Shown: in pieces, positions 15,995 through 24,715 of the stretch
Position numbering within the stretch: the first letter of the stretch is position 1
How the letters are laid out: every line of letters begins with the position of its first letter
From: JAWKUK01 sp041398605
GTDB lineage: Bacteria > Planctomycetota > UBA1135 > GCA-002686595
DNA: 64,000 nucleotides
Direction of reading: 5' to 3'
NCBI GenBank assembly: GCA_041398605.1
Contig: JAWKUK010000007.1
Location: 62,001-126,000 of the forward strand
Notes under the pieces: generated by a model
What the model was told of the DNA's origin: nothing
The model's database searches: none
The model's input: the letters and a program-made list of their open reading frames with translations, nothing else
Translations under genes and position numbers: made by a program

Positions 15995-18625
15995 TCAATC
16001 GAACCGGACGCTCCGTGCTATCGAAGTGTTCGACGTCACCGCGCCGCTCGGAGTCGTGTCCCGGTGCCATGCTTGGAAGATCCATGTCGAGCCTGGCAGC
16101 ACCGCAGTCGGAGCGGAAGCCGACGGGATGCTCGATGTATCGACGACAAAGCGTTGGCGGCCCGTGGAGTCGGCGAGTTGCACTTGCTGGCTGAAGCGCG
16201 CGATGGCGCCGCCGAGGCACAGTTGACCCACGCCGAAACCCATCGGAGCAGGGGGCGTCGCGAAGGACCCCGCAAGGAGGTAGCCGAGCATTCCGCCGGG
16301 CTGTAGCCGCTCGACGGTGACGATGAGCGGTGCACCGGCAAAGCCGCGGCCATCGGTCCGCAGCGATGCGACCGCCCCGGTCGAGTTCGGGACGTTTGGC
16401 GTACAGGTGATGGTGTCTTGCACGAGATCGAGCACGAAGAAGTGATCGTCGCGGGGCGCCGACGCCGGACCATTCTCGTCAGCCATTCCGATCGCGAGCC
16501 CGGTCGACGCCACGAACACCAACTCCGAACAGCACTTCGTATCGCCTTCGAAGCCTGTGCTCGTTAGAGCTCCGGCCAAGGCGCGGTAGCGGTGGATCGG
16601 CGCGTTGAAGGTGTCGATCCAGACTTCGTCGTCGAACGCACGGATCGACTGGACGGCGATCACGGTCGAGACGGAGCTGACTGTGCTGCCCGTCGCCGCC
16701 GAGAGGATGACGGCTGGACTTATGCAGCCTCCATTACAGAGGATGTATCGGTCACTGTCGAAGAGCGCGAGGGTCGCCAGATTCGTGGCCAGTAGCGGGG
16801 GCGTTCCGCACGACCACGTCCAGAGCGATCCGAGGCTCTGTGGGGACACGGCGAACGCGGTCGCATCGACGAGCGAACCTCGATGGTAGACCGCCGTGCC
16901 GTCCGAGCTCACCGCTAGCGCTGCACGCTCCATGATCGTTGGAACGGTGACGCTCGTGACGAGTGAAGCGCTGGGGAGGTCGATGAGCGAGAGCTGACCC
17001 GTGTCGGGGGATGCAACGAATGCGCGCCCACGGGGCAAATCGAACTCGACCGTCGCGAGCAACTCGCGACCGAGGGACGTGAGGCCGGCGCCCCCTGGGA
17101 GCGGCACGAAAGCCAGGATGGCGCCGGTCGCGGTGTCCATGCGAACGAGCGAGCGAGACGTCGATCCATCGAGCAAGACCCACGCGGCAGTGCCTTGCAA
17201 CTCGGGCTGCACGAAGTATGCCGGGTCGGGCAGCGCGAAGCGCACGAGCTCCGTCGGCCCGGCGAGGTCGACCACCGAGAGGCTTGCGCCACGTCCGTGC
17301 ACGACGAGCACCCTACCGTCCGCGCGCCGCGCCGCGTGTTCGGGGCCCCTGTCGAGCTCCACTCGCCCGCGTACCGTGGGGGAGCCTAGGATCTCTACGA
17401 CCCGCAGGTCGTCAGAATCACGGGCTACGACCGCAGCCTCGCGGCCATCTGAGGCCACGACGATGGTGTAGGGCCCGTCGGCCTCGACGCCGAAGCCGCT
17501 CGAGACATCGGCGCGCCGGATCGGAGCGCTGGTCGTGATCTCGAACAGCTCGATTCGTTCGGAACCCTGGCGGCCGACGGCGGCGAAGCGGCCATCCGGC
17601 GAGAGCTGGATTCGATTCACGCTCCGATCGTCTCCGCGCGGTAGGAATCGTCCGAGGGTCGCCCCTGTGCCCGCGTCCACGACCACCAGGTCATACCCAG
17701 TGCTGGCGACGACGCGCGACGCCTGTCCATTGATGCTCCCATGGAAGGCCGCGGGGATCGGGCCTGTCAGCGTCCCGGTGACGAGGTTCGCCACGGACGA
17801 TGTCGTCCCGTTGAAGACGAGCCCACGATCACCATCGCGGTCGAGCGAGAAAGATGTCTGCGAGACGGCACCGTTCAGCGGCACCCACCCGAGGCTCGTG
17901 AGCCCAGGGATCGTGAAGCGCTCGACGTACTTCGCGCCGTTCGCGAGAGTCTCTGTCATCACGGCGATGACCGAACCGTCGTCGCTCCAGATCGGCGAGC
18001 CAGGCGTCCCTGGGGCGCTGATCGGAGTGCGCGCGGATTCGAGACCGGTCGAGATATCGATTGTGTACACCGATTGTCCCTGGCGGAAGGCCATCGAGAG
18101 GTCGTCCGCGCCAATGTGTACTTCTGGTACGTAGGCGGTCACCGGGAGCGTGATCAACCGTTGCTGTGTCGCGGTGGCGAGGTCGATCACCCAGATCTGC
18201 TGGTTCGGCCCGTCCATGAGCACAGCTCGGGTACTGGTGGAATCCACAGCCGAGCGAAAGTAATCGCTCCCCGAGAAGGGGCTGAGGTTCACCGTAGCCA
18301 AGAGCTGCAGCCCCGGAACCGATAGAATGCGCAGGCGCCCGGAATAACGCTCGGGTGCGAGCGCGATGGTCCCGTCCGGCGAGATGGTGATCACATTGCA
18401 CTCCTGGAGCTCGGGGGAGCGCGCGACGGCCCTGCCCAGCGCCACGTCGATCTCGGTCACTGCGCTGAGCGCCGGCGCGATCCGGTGGTGAACGAGGAGC
18501 CGTCTCCCGTCCGGCGTGAACTGCATGTCTGCGGCGTAGTCGTCGTCGCGCTGTGATCCGACGAGCGAGATCACACTAGACGGCTGCGGGAACTGGCAGG
18601 CAATGAGCGCGAGGGGGATCAACAT
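15995..18625 (-). CDS. Lipoprotein with WD40/YVTN-like propeller and C-terminal NSTG/GETW domain
   Basis: 876 residues. The N-terminus MLIPLALIAC is a very short signal with a lipobox-like LIAC, so a lipid-anchored exported protein is likely. Residues ~30-740 hold repeats typical of YVTN/WD40-like propellers (MQFTPDGRRLLVHHRIA, ISPDGTIALAPERYSG, LSPDGRFAAVGRQG, VASDGREAAVVA). The last ~130 residues are a diverged NSTG/GETW domain: ITCTPNVPNSTG, VGQLCLGGAIARF, GSTWIFQAWHRD, SNTSIARSVRFD. Here the GETW motif is GSTW, and YC is replaced by TC. Confidence 0.85.
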   Translation of the reverse strand: MLIPLALIACQFPQPSSVISLVGSQRDDDYAADMQFTPDGRRLLVHHRIAPALSAVTEIDVALGRAVARSPELQECNVITISPDGTIALAPERYSGRLRILSVPGLQLLATVNLSPFSGSDYFRSAVDSTSTRAVLMDGPNQQIWVIDLATATQQRLITLPVTAYVPEVHIGADDLSMAFRQGQSVYTIDISTGLESARTPISAPGTPGSPIWSDDGSVIAVMTETLANGAKYVERFTIPGLTSLGWVPLNGAVSQTSFSLDRDGDRGLVFNGTTSSVANLVTGTLTGPIPAAFHGSINGQASRVVASTGYDLVVVDAGTGATLGRFLPRGDDRSVNRIQLSPDGRFAAVGRQGSERIELFEITTSAPIRRADVSSGFGVEADGPYTIVVASDGREAAVVARDSDDLRVVEILGSPTVRGRVELDRGPEHAARRADGRVLVVHGRGASLSVVDLAGPTELVRFALPDPAYFVQPELQGTAAWVLLDGSTSRSLVRMDTATGAILAFVPLPGGAGLTSLGRELLATVEFDLPRGRAFVASPDTGQLSLIDLPSASLVTSVTVPTIMERAALAVSSDGTAVYHRGSLVDATAFAVSPQSLGSLWTWSCGTPPLLATNLATLALFDSDRYILCNGGCISPAVILSAATGSTVSSVSTVIAVQSIRAFDDEVWIDTFNAPIHRYRALAGALTSTGFEGDTKCCSELVFVASTGLAIGMADENGPASAPRDDHFFVLDLVQDTITCTPNVPNSTGAVASLRTDGRGFAGAPLIVTVERLQPGGMLGYLLAGSFATPPAPMGFGVGQLCLGGAIARFSQQVQLADSTGRQRFVVDTSSIPSASAPTAVLPGSTWIFQAWHRDTTPSGAVTSNTSIARSVRFD

Positions 18626-19039
18626 GGGGCAGGGTCGTAGGGGCCACGGGCCGTAGGCTGACCGCTCCGTGGAGTGGCTGTATTGCGGTCGAGGGGGCTC
18701 CGCAGCGCCTCAAGAGTAGCATTCACGCTGCTTTCGGGGCGGGTCGCGGAGAGCGCCCGGCCGCGAAGCGCTGAATGGAGGTCGCGCACGAGGTTTCCGA
18801 GCGAGCATGTGAGCGAAATTGGACCGAGCGGGGTGCTGTGCTTGCCTTAGCCGAGGCCCCACCCATGCGCGCCACCGCTCCAATCCGCGTCTCTCCATCA
18901 GCCACGTGTCCGTGACTGGGCCCCCCTTCGAGGATCGCGGCCTCATCGCGAGCGTGAAGCCCATTGGGCTGTCGTTGGGCAGACGACGCGTGTGAACTGT
19001 CCGATGAGAGCATGCGCCGAGCGCCCCTCGTGTCGCCGA
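18626..19039. other. Intergenic, nothing recognised
   Basis: 414 bp between two minus-strand genes. It should contain the promoter of the lipoprotein gene starting at 18625 and the 3' end of the next operon. Short frames on both strands show no family features. Confidence 0.4.
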
Positions 19040-21673
19040 TCAACGCAGATCGAGCGCAGGCGTAGGCGCCTCCGTCGGTTCGAGAGAATGCACCGAGAAG
19101 ACCGTGTCGGCGTGTCTCCCGTTCCCGAGCGAGGCCTCCAAGCGATAAGTGCCAGGTGTGAGCTGCCGCGACCATTCCACCGGGTTTGGGTAACGCCGGA
19201 AGTCCTTCGTCACTGCGTTCTGCAGCTCGTTGCCCGTGGATGCATCGATGATGCGGCAGGCAAACGACACGGCGTCCTCATAGGTTGGCAAGTCGATCCG
19301 GTATCGGACGGCGACCGCTGGGACGAGCGCAACGTCGAGGACGGTCTCTTCCCCAGCCACCAGTTCGTAGTCGAGCTCGACCTCCAGCATGTTCTGCGCA
19401 TGCATCGTCAGCTTGCCCGCGCCCGGCTGTAAGCTCTCGAATCGGAAGCGATGCGTCAGCGGAGGTGTCAGCTCTTCGGCCGTGCGTGTGCCTTCTGGCT
19501 GCAGGTAGACCATCAACCCCTCCGGTAGGCGCTGGCCGGGCATCGACCAGTCGATGATCAGCACACTGCCGGGCTCGGTTCGCAGCGTGCCAAGGTCAAG
19601 GTCGTTTCCTGGCATGAAGTCGAACGTCTCACCCATGGCGATGACTCGTTCGCCCACGAGTGCAATAGGGCGGAACGAGCCCGGCTCGTCGAGGTCGAAG
19701 CGCCAGACGCCATCGACGTCACGTTCGCCAAAGTGCCTCGCGAAGCGATCGATTCGCTCGAGCGACACGGAGGGCGTAGCGCCGATCGCTCGCCCCGCCG
19801 TGTCCTCGAAGCGGACCGAGACCTCGGAGGACTCGTGCTTCTCCGGCGCGTCGAACGTCGCGATCAGCTCGATCGGCTCGCCATCTGGAGACACGTTCGT
19901 CCGTTGCGGCGCCGCGTGGCCCTGCGGGAGGCCGAACACCTGCGCGCGGATCGTATACGCCTCGCCGGGCAACTGGATGAACTCAAAGGTCCCGTCGAGG
20001 GTATGCGTGACACGCTGATGTGCGTCCGCGCCTGCCGTGACCATGGCCTCCACGAAGACGTCCCTCAACGGCGGTCCGTTCTGGTACCGCACCAAGCCTC
20101 GAATCGTGCGCCCTTTGGAGAGGATCGGGTCCCAGGTGCGCGGCGCTCCGTCCCGTAGATCCAGCTCAATGTGCACGAACGGGATCAATTGGCCGAAGGC
20201 ATCCCGTTCGGGGCGACGTTGCAGGGCGTAGAGGTGCACGACGCGCAGCGGCAGCGGCGACAGCGTGTAGGTCCCGTCCGCGCCGCTGAGCGCGACCTCT
20301 TGGGCGATGGGGCCTTCGAAGTCGACTTGGCCCATCTGCAGGAAGGTCTCGCGCAGCGGTCGCAGGAAGGCTTGGATGCGTGCACCCGCGACGGGGACTC
20401 CGAGCGCGTCCGTGACGAGCCCCGTCACGGTCGTGCCACGCTCCAGGCGGATGTCGAGCTGCGCTGAGCCGGCCAGAGGCACGTCGATCTCGCCTTCCCA
20501 TTGGGCAAAGCCGTCGGCGCGCACGTGCACGGGTGCCTGGCCAGGACGCAGCACGTCGAACTGATAACGACCCTCTTCGTCGGTCGTCGTGTGCGACTCC
20601 GTCCAGGGCTCCGAGACCGTGCCATCGAAGCGGAAGCGGGCGTCGCCGACGACCTTTCCGGCCACGACCAGCGCGCCAACGACCGGCCTACCCTCCTCAT
20701 CGCTCACGAGACCCGTGACCGTACCACCGCCAGGCGGCACGACGAGATCGATCGTCACCGGCGACGAGGTCGTGTCGACGACGTCGAGGTCCACCAGCGC
20801 GCTCGGCAAGTGGCCCTTGGCGAGCGCCCCGAGCGAGACGCCGCGAGGGACATCGCGCAGGCGGAAGTGGCCTCTGGCGTCGGCGGTCGTCACGACGGCG
20901 CCAGAGGCCCAACCGCCACCGCCTGCCGCGAGCCAGATCGAAGCGTTGGCGACGCCGTCTCCCCCGTCGTCCGTCACACGTCCTTCCACCGCGAGTCCTG
21001 GAGCGAGCTTCATGGTGACTGAGGCTGTCGCGTTCGCGTCGACCGTCGTGCGCACACGGCGGGCTTCGTCCTGGTGGTTCCAGAGTGTCGACAGCTGGTA
21101 CGCGCCGGCTTGCAGGGCGTCGAAGCGCGCGATCCCTTGCCCGTCCGTCACACGGCGCGTTCGTCGCGAGACGCCCGTCCGCCGGGAATCAGAGCTTGCG
21201 ATCACACCTACGTCGCAGGCCGGCGTGCCGTCGGACCATTGGACTACGACAGTCAGCGCTCCCGTACCCGCATGGACAGGCTTGAGCGAGGTCTGGGCTG
21301 CCTCGCCGGGCTCGGTCGTATCAGGCGCCAAAGTGCGCGTGGCCTCGAGTGTCCCGACCTCCTCGACTTCCACGCCGTCGTTCGAGAGCGCTCGTCCGAC
21401 AGGGATCGGTGCTTGGACAACGGGTTCTGGCCGGCCGCTGTTCCTTCCGACCGCGTACCACCCACAAACGGCTGCGAGAGCGATGAGCGCGAGATCGAGT
21501 TCGCGCGCGGCGAACAGGGCGAGGGCCGAGCGACGATTTTCGCCGACCTCGCCCGTTTGCGCTGCGGCGAGGCGGCGTCGCAGCTCGGCGAGCGCGCGGG
21601 TCAGCCGCGTCTCCAGGGCGTCGTGTCGTCTTCCCCTGCAACGAAACCCAGGATCCCGGCGTGCGTTGCGCAT
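19040..21673 (-). CDS. Membrane-anchored protein with carboxypeptidase-regulatory-like domains
   Basis: 877 residues from ATG 21673 (MRNARRDPG); the frame is open further upstream to 21916 (958 residues), but that extension is Arg-rich and unlike protein. A helical segment (RLTRALAELRRRLAAA) precedes one membrane span (LDLALIALAAVCGWYAVG, residue ~55-75). The rest is a series of carboxypeptidase-regulatory-like beta-sandwich units (VEGRVTDDGGDGVANASIWL, VTGLVSDEEGRPVVGALVVAG, VTGLVTDALGVPVAGARIQAF, IRGLVRYQNGPPLRDVFVEA). Such chains usually form extended surface stalks or bind carbohydrate or peptide. The function here is not evident. Its 5' end abuts a 15-bp tandem repeat. Confidence 0.75.
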   Translation of the reverse strand: MRNARRDPGFRCRGRRHDALETRLTRALAELRRRLAAAQTGEVGENRRSALALFAARELDLALIALAAVCGWYAVGRNSGRPEPVVQAPIPVGRALSNDGVEVEEVGTLEATRTLAPDTTEPGEAAQTSLKPVHAGTGALTVVVQWSDGTPACDVGVIASSDSRRTGVSRRTRRVTDGQGIARFDALQAGAYQLSTLWNHQDEARRVRTTVDANATASVTMKLAPGLAVEGRVTDDGGDGVANASIWLAAGGGGWASGAVVTTADARGHFRLRDVPRGVSLGALAKGHLPSALVDLDVVDTTSSPVTIDLVVPPGGGTVTGLVSDEEGRPVVGALVVAGKVVGDARFRFDGTVSEPWTESHTTTDEEGRYQFDVLRPGQAPVHVRADGFAQWEGEIDVPLAGSAQLDIRLERGTTVTGLVTDALGVPVAGARIQAFLRPLRETFLQMGQVDFEGPIAQEVALSGADGTYTLSPLPLRVVHLYALQRRPERDAFGQLIPFVHIELDLRDGAPRTWDPILSKGRTIRGLVRYQNGPPLRDVFVEAMVTAGADAHQRVTHTLDGTFEFIQLPGEAYTIRAQVFGLPQGHAAPQRTNVSPDGEPIELIATFDAPEKHESSEVSVRFEDTAGRAIGATPSVSLERIDRFARHFGERDVDGVWRFDLDEPGSFRPIALVGERVIAMGETFDFMPGNDLDLGTLRTEPGSVLIIDWSMPGQRLPEGLMVYLQPEGTRTAEELTPPLTHRFRFESLQPGAGKLTMHAQNMLEVELDYELVAGEETVLDVALVPAVAVRYRIDLPTYEDAVSFACRIIDASTGNELQNAVTKDFRRYPNPVEWSRQLTPGTYRLEASLGNGRHADTVFSVHSLEPTEAPTPALDLR

Positions 21674-22554
21674 GTACCGGGCCGAACCGCGGGCGCGCCC
21701 AACCTTGGCCACTCGGCCCTGGGAGCCTGCGCCACAGAACGCGGTTCGCATCGCGGCGCTCCCGCACGCCGGACCGGCGCCACGACGGCGGCGCAGGGCT
21801 ATGGGATCGCTTCGAGCGCACTGTCTCGACCCGGATTGCCATCGAGGCGGGCGGGCAGTCGGGATGGATGAAAGATCTGCTCGGCGAGCTTGGCTGCGAT
21901 CGCGAGACACGCTCATCGGCGACGCGCACAGCGCTGATCAACAGCGTGCTGATGAACGGCGTGCTGATCAACGGCGTGCTGATCAACAGCGTGCTGATCA
22001 ACGGCGCGCTGATCCAGAACGTGCGCGGCGTCCTGAAGTCGCTCTATGCGCGGGTGGAGCCGAAGGGCGCCGGATGCGCCTACGGTCGGCTGGAGGACCA
22101 GATCCCAGCAGAGCTGCGCGGCGCTCTGCGATCGAAGTTGACGGCGTCGCCTTGTGCAATGCGCGCCAGAGATCCTCGGGTGCTTCCACAAGGACCATGA
22201 CCCGCGACACCGGGGCCTCGCGCTGGCCGAGCGCGAGTGACTTATGGCCTAGCGAGTTGCGCACTTGCCCTGCCAACAAGGGGGCGCAGGTGGTCTGACC
22301 GCGGAGGTCTACGGCGCGTCCTACGTCGACCTGTGCGGTGTGGTCGTCCGCCTCGGTGGCTCGGATGTGCGCTGCGGTAGCAGCGTCTACAATGGGTCCA
22401 GGGGCGCGAGCTCGTCCGGGATCGGCTCCGTCGTCAGCGACCCGCCGCAGGCCCGGCGCCCCTCCCAGAGAGGGTGTAGTATCGGAGGATTGATGGAACT
22501 CGAGCGCTGCCCTGCGCGTCCCGCATTGGCCCGCAGCCCCCTTGGAGACCCTTC
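21674..22554. other. Intergenic region with a 15-bp tandem repeat
   Basis: 881 bp between divergent genes (minus-strand start at 21673, plus-strand start at 22555). It holds the 15-bp repeat at 21931-22020 and must contain both promoters. Frames through it exist on both strands but lack recognisable domains. An ECF sigma factor, often found upstream of membrane-anchored planctomycete proteins, was looked for and not found. Confidence 0.45.
21931..22020 (+). repeat. Six tandem copies of a 15-bp unit (consensus GTGCTGATCAACGGC)
   Basis: Units start at 21931, 21946, 21961, 21976, 21991 and 22006 and are mutated at a few positions. The plus strand reads as a VLING/VLINS pentapeptide series (one unit VLMNG, the last ALIQN). 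The minus strand reads as LISTP/LISTL, or QHAVD in another frame. Its multiple-of-three period would keep a reading frame, but no convincing gene surrounds it. Confidence 0.8.
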
Positions 22555-24477
22555 ATGCTCCGGCTCCTCACGCCCCTCCTGCTTGCAACGTCGCTCGTCG
22601 CGCCCGGGTGGGCACAGGTCACCGATCACGCCGGTCCGTCCCCTAACCTGACGGGCCCTGCGCTCACTTTCGACCACCCGAACACCATCCTTGGGCCTGT
22701 CAGCCCGGGCCAGCTTCAGCCCTATGGCATCCGTCAGGTCGCGCTCGTGGGCAACGGCTGGCAGCCCGCTGGCTCGTCATTCGTGACGGAGACGGTGACT
22801 GGGATCGCGCTTTACTCCAAGGCAGGCCAACTGCAGGCGCAATACTTCCTCGGTCCTCCCCCTGATGGCCCGGGCGCAGGCGATGGCTGGGACATCGAGC
22901 TCGACGCGCCGGTCGACGAGTTTCAGTTCACGTTCTCCGGTCAGTGGGAGTTTTCGTACGAGGTCGAGCTGTCGCTCGCCGGCGTCTCCTTAGGCTCAGC
23001 GACGTTCTTCTACCCTCGCCCGTACGGCTCGCGTTACGTGCGCGCGACCGGGAGCAAGTTCGACAGAGTCCGGATCACATTCCCGAACGCCCTGCCCCTC
23101 GGCGTCGGGCTCGACAACCTGCAGTTCGGCGACGGTCCCGCGCCCGCTCCGCCAGTGAACGACGAGTGCGCCGGGCGCCTCACGATCTTGGCTGGCAGCA
23201 CCCCCTTCTCCACCTACGAGGCGACACCCAGCGCGACGCCCTGGTCCTGCGGTGCACCTGACGGCGGTGACGTGTGGTTCGAGTACACCGGCGTCAATCC
23301 CGGCTGGCAGCTCGTCGTCGAGACCTGTGACACTCAGTTCGACACGACAGTCGAGGTCCATGTCGGCGGGTGCGCCCCACAGCCGACCGTCGCCTGCAAC
23401 GACGACGGCTGTGGCAGCGCCAGCCGCGTGGTCGTGCCGAGCGTCGTCGCGGGGCAGTCCTATGTGGTGCGCGTCGGTGGTTATCGGTATCCGCACCAGT
23501 CAGGCACGTTGAGGATCCGCGAGGAGCCTAGGTCCGTCCCGCTCGCCTGCGTGGAGAGCTACTTCGCGTCGGACGACGGGGTCGCGCCTGGAGGCGTCGT
23601 CTACTTCGACCTGCGTGCCGAGGACGACCTCCTCGTCTCTGCGCTGGAGTTGAACACCTCGACCGTAGGCCCTGTTGGCCTCGCCGTGTACACCGTCCAA
23701 GGCTCGTACGCGAACCAAACGTGCAGCGGTTGCAGCGGCGCGTGGACACTGGCGGCGACCGACGATGGCGCATCGGTCGGACTCGGCACTGACCTCCGCA
23801 CGACCGTGACCTTCGCCCAGCCGTGGCTCGTTCCTCGCGGCAACTGGGGGGTCGCGTTGGTCGGTCGCAATCCGGCGACGAACGCCACGCTGGCCCATCG
23901 TTTCCGCCAGGGCACCGGCGCGAACGCGGCCTTCCGCAGCGCTGATGGGATGATTCGACTGGAGCCCGGCACGGCGACGGACGTGGCGTGGAGCGGCGCT
24001 GGCCCGGTCACGGCGATCTGGAACGGCCGCTTGTGCGCGACGGACCCCGGCACGGCGATGAACTCCTGCGTGGCGCAGCCGAACGCCACCGGCCTGCCTG
24101 GGCGGATGACGTGGTCGGGTTCGACCTCGGTGGCGAGCAACTCGCTCGTGCTGCGCGCCGTCGACCTGCCGAACAACTCCTTCTGCTTCTTCTTGACGTC
24201 GCAGAACCGAGGCTTCTACCCGAACGCAGGGGGGAGCATCGGGAACCTGTGCCTCGCTGGCGCGATCGGTCGCTTCGTGGGCCCGTTCCAGATCATGAAC
24301 ACGGGGGGCACAGGCGCCGCGGCGCTCGCCCTGGACTTGGCGCACCACCCGACTCCGACTGGACTCGTGCCGGTCGCGCCGGGGGAGACCTGGTACTTCA
24401 CGCTTTGGTTCCGCGACCAGATCAGTGGCCAGCCTTACTCGAACTTCACTGACCGTCTACGCGTGCAGTTCCAGTGA
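22555..24477 (+). CDS. Secreted protein with PPC-like middle region and C-terminal NSTG/GETW domain
   Basis: 640 residues. Signal peptide MLRLLTPLLLATSLVAPGWAQ. Residues ~20-195 form a beta-rich region of unknown family. Residues ~200-320 (NDECAGRLTILAGSTPFSTYEA, DVWFEYTG, CNDDGCGSASRV, YVVRVGGYR) resemble the pre-peptidase-C-like domains common in secreted planctomycete proteins. A further unassigned domain spans ~325-500. Residues ~500-640 are the NSTG/GETW domain, here with Asn-Ala-Thr-Gly, GGSIGNLCLAGAIGRF, GETWYFTLWFRD and terminal RVQFQ. Likely surface or secreted. Confidence 0.85.
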   Translation: MLRLLTPLLLATSLVAPGWAQVTDHAGPSPNLTGPALTFDHPNTILGPVSPGQLQPYGIRQVALVGNGWQPAGSSFVTETVTGIALYSKAGQLQAQYFLGPPPDGPGAGDGWDIELDAPVDEFQFTFSGQWEFSYEVELSLAGVSLGSATFFYPRPYGSRYVRATGSKFDRVRITFPNALPLGVGLDNLQFGDGPAPAPPVNDECAGRLTILAGSTPFSTYEATPSATPWSCGAPDGGDVWFEYTGVNPGWQLVVETCDTQFDTTVEVHVGGCAPQPTVACNDDGCGSASRVVVPSVVAGQSYVVRVGGYRYPHQSGTLRIREEPRSVPLACVESYFASDDGVAPGGVVYFDLRAEDDLLVSALELNTSTVGPVGLAVYTVQGSYANQTCSGCSGAWTLAATDDGASVGLGTDLRTTVTFAQPWLVPRGNWGVALVGRNPATNATLAHRFRQGTGANAAFRSADGMIRLEPGTATDVAWSGAGPVTAIWNGRLCATDPGTAMNSCVAQPNATGLPGRMTWSGSTSVASNSLVLRAVDLPNNSFCFFLTSQNRGFYPNAGGSIGNLCLAGAIGRFVGPFQIMNTGGTGAAALALDLAHHPTPTGLVPVAPGETWYFTLWFRDQISGQPYSNFTDRLRVQFQ

Positions 24478-24664
24478 CTCCCACGTCGGCACCGTGCGCC
24501 GACCCCGGGCGTCGGACGGTTGACGTTGCCCAGCCAGATGGGACCCTCCAAATGGCGCGATCGGCGCCAGGATGTTCGACGCGCACCCATGATCCGAGTC
24601 GCGCGTTGGAGCGTAGATGGCCCCACGCGTTCTAGGTCGCACATCGACGCGGTCGAAGGGGCCG

Positions 24665-24700
24665 GCGCTCGCGAGGGCCGCCGTCGCCGGCCGCGAGCGC
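24665..24700. terminator. Bidirectional hairpin between convergent genes
   Basis: Arms GCGCTCGCG(AG)GGCC and GGCCGCGAGCGC can pair with a small bulge and a short loop. It sits between the ends of the genes at 24477 (+) and 24716 (-). No T-tract is present. Confidence 0.45.
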
Positions 24701-24715
24701 TCCATCTCATTCCCG

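Noticed and set aside
21913..22279. ECF sigma factor upstream of the membrane-anchored protein
   Set aside because: Minus-strand frames show no sigma region 2 or 4 motifs; stops and low-complexity repeats interrupt them.
20589..22298. Long plus-strand open frame opposite the carboxypeptidase-regulatory protein
   Set aside because: No signal or family motif, Ser/Thr/Arg/Pro-rich; the opposite strand has clear repeated domains.
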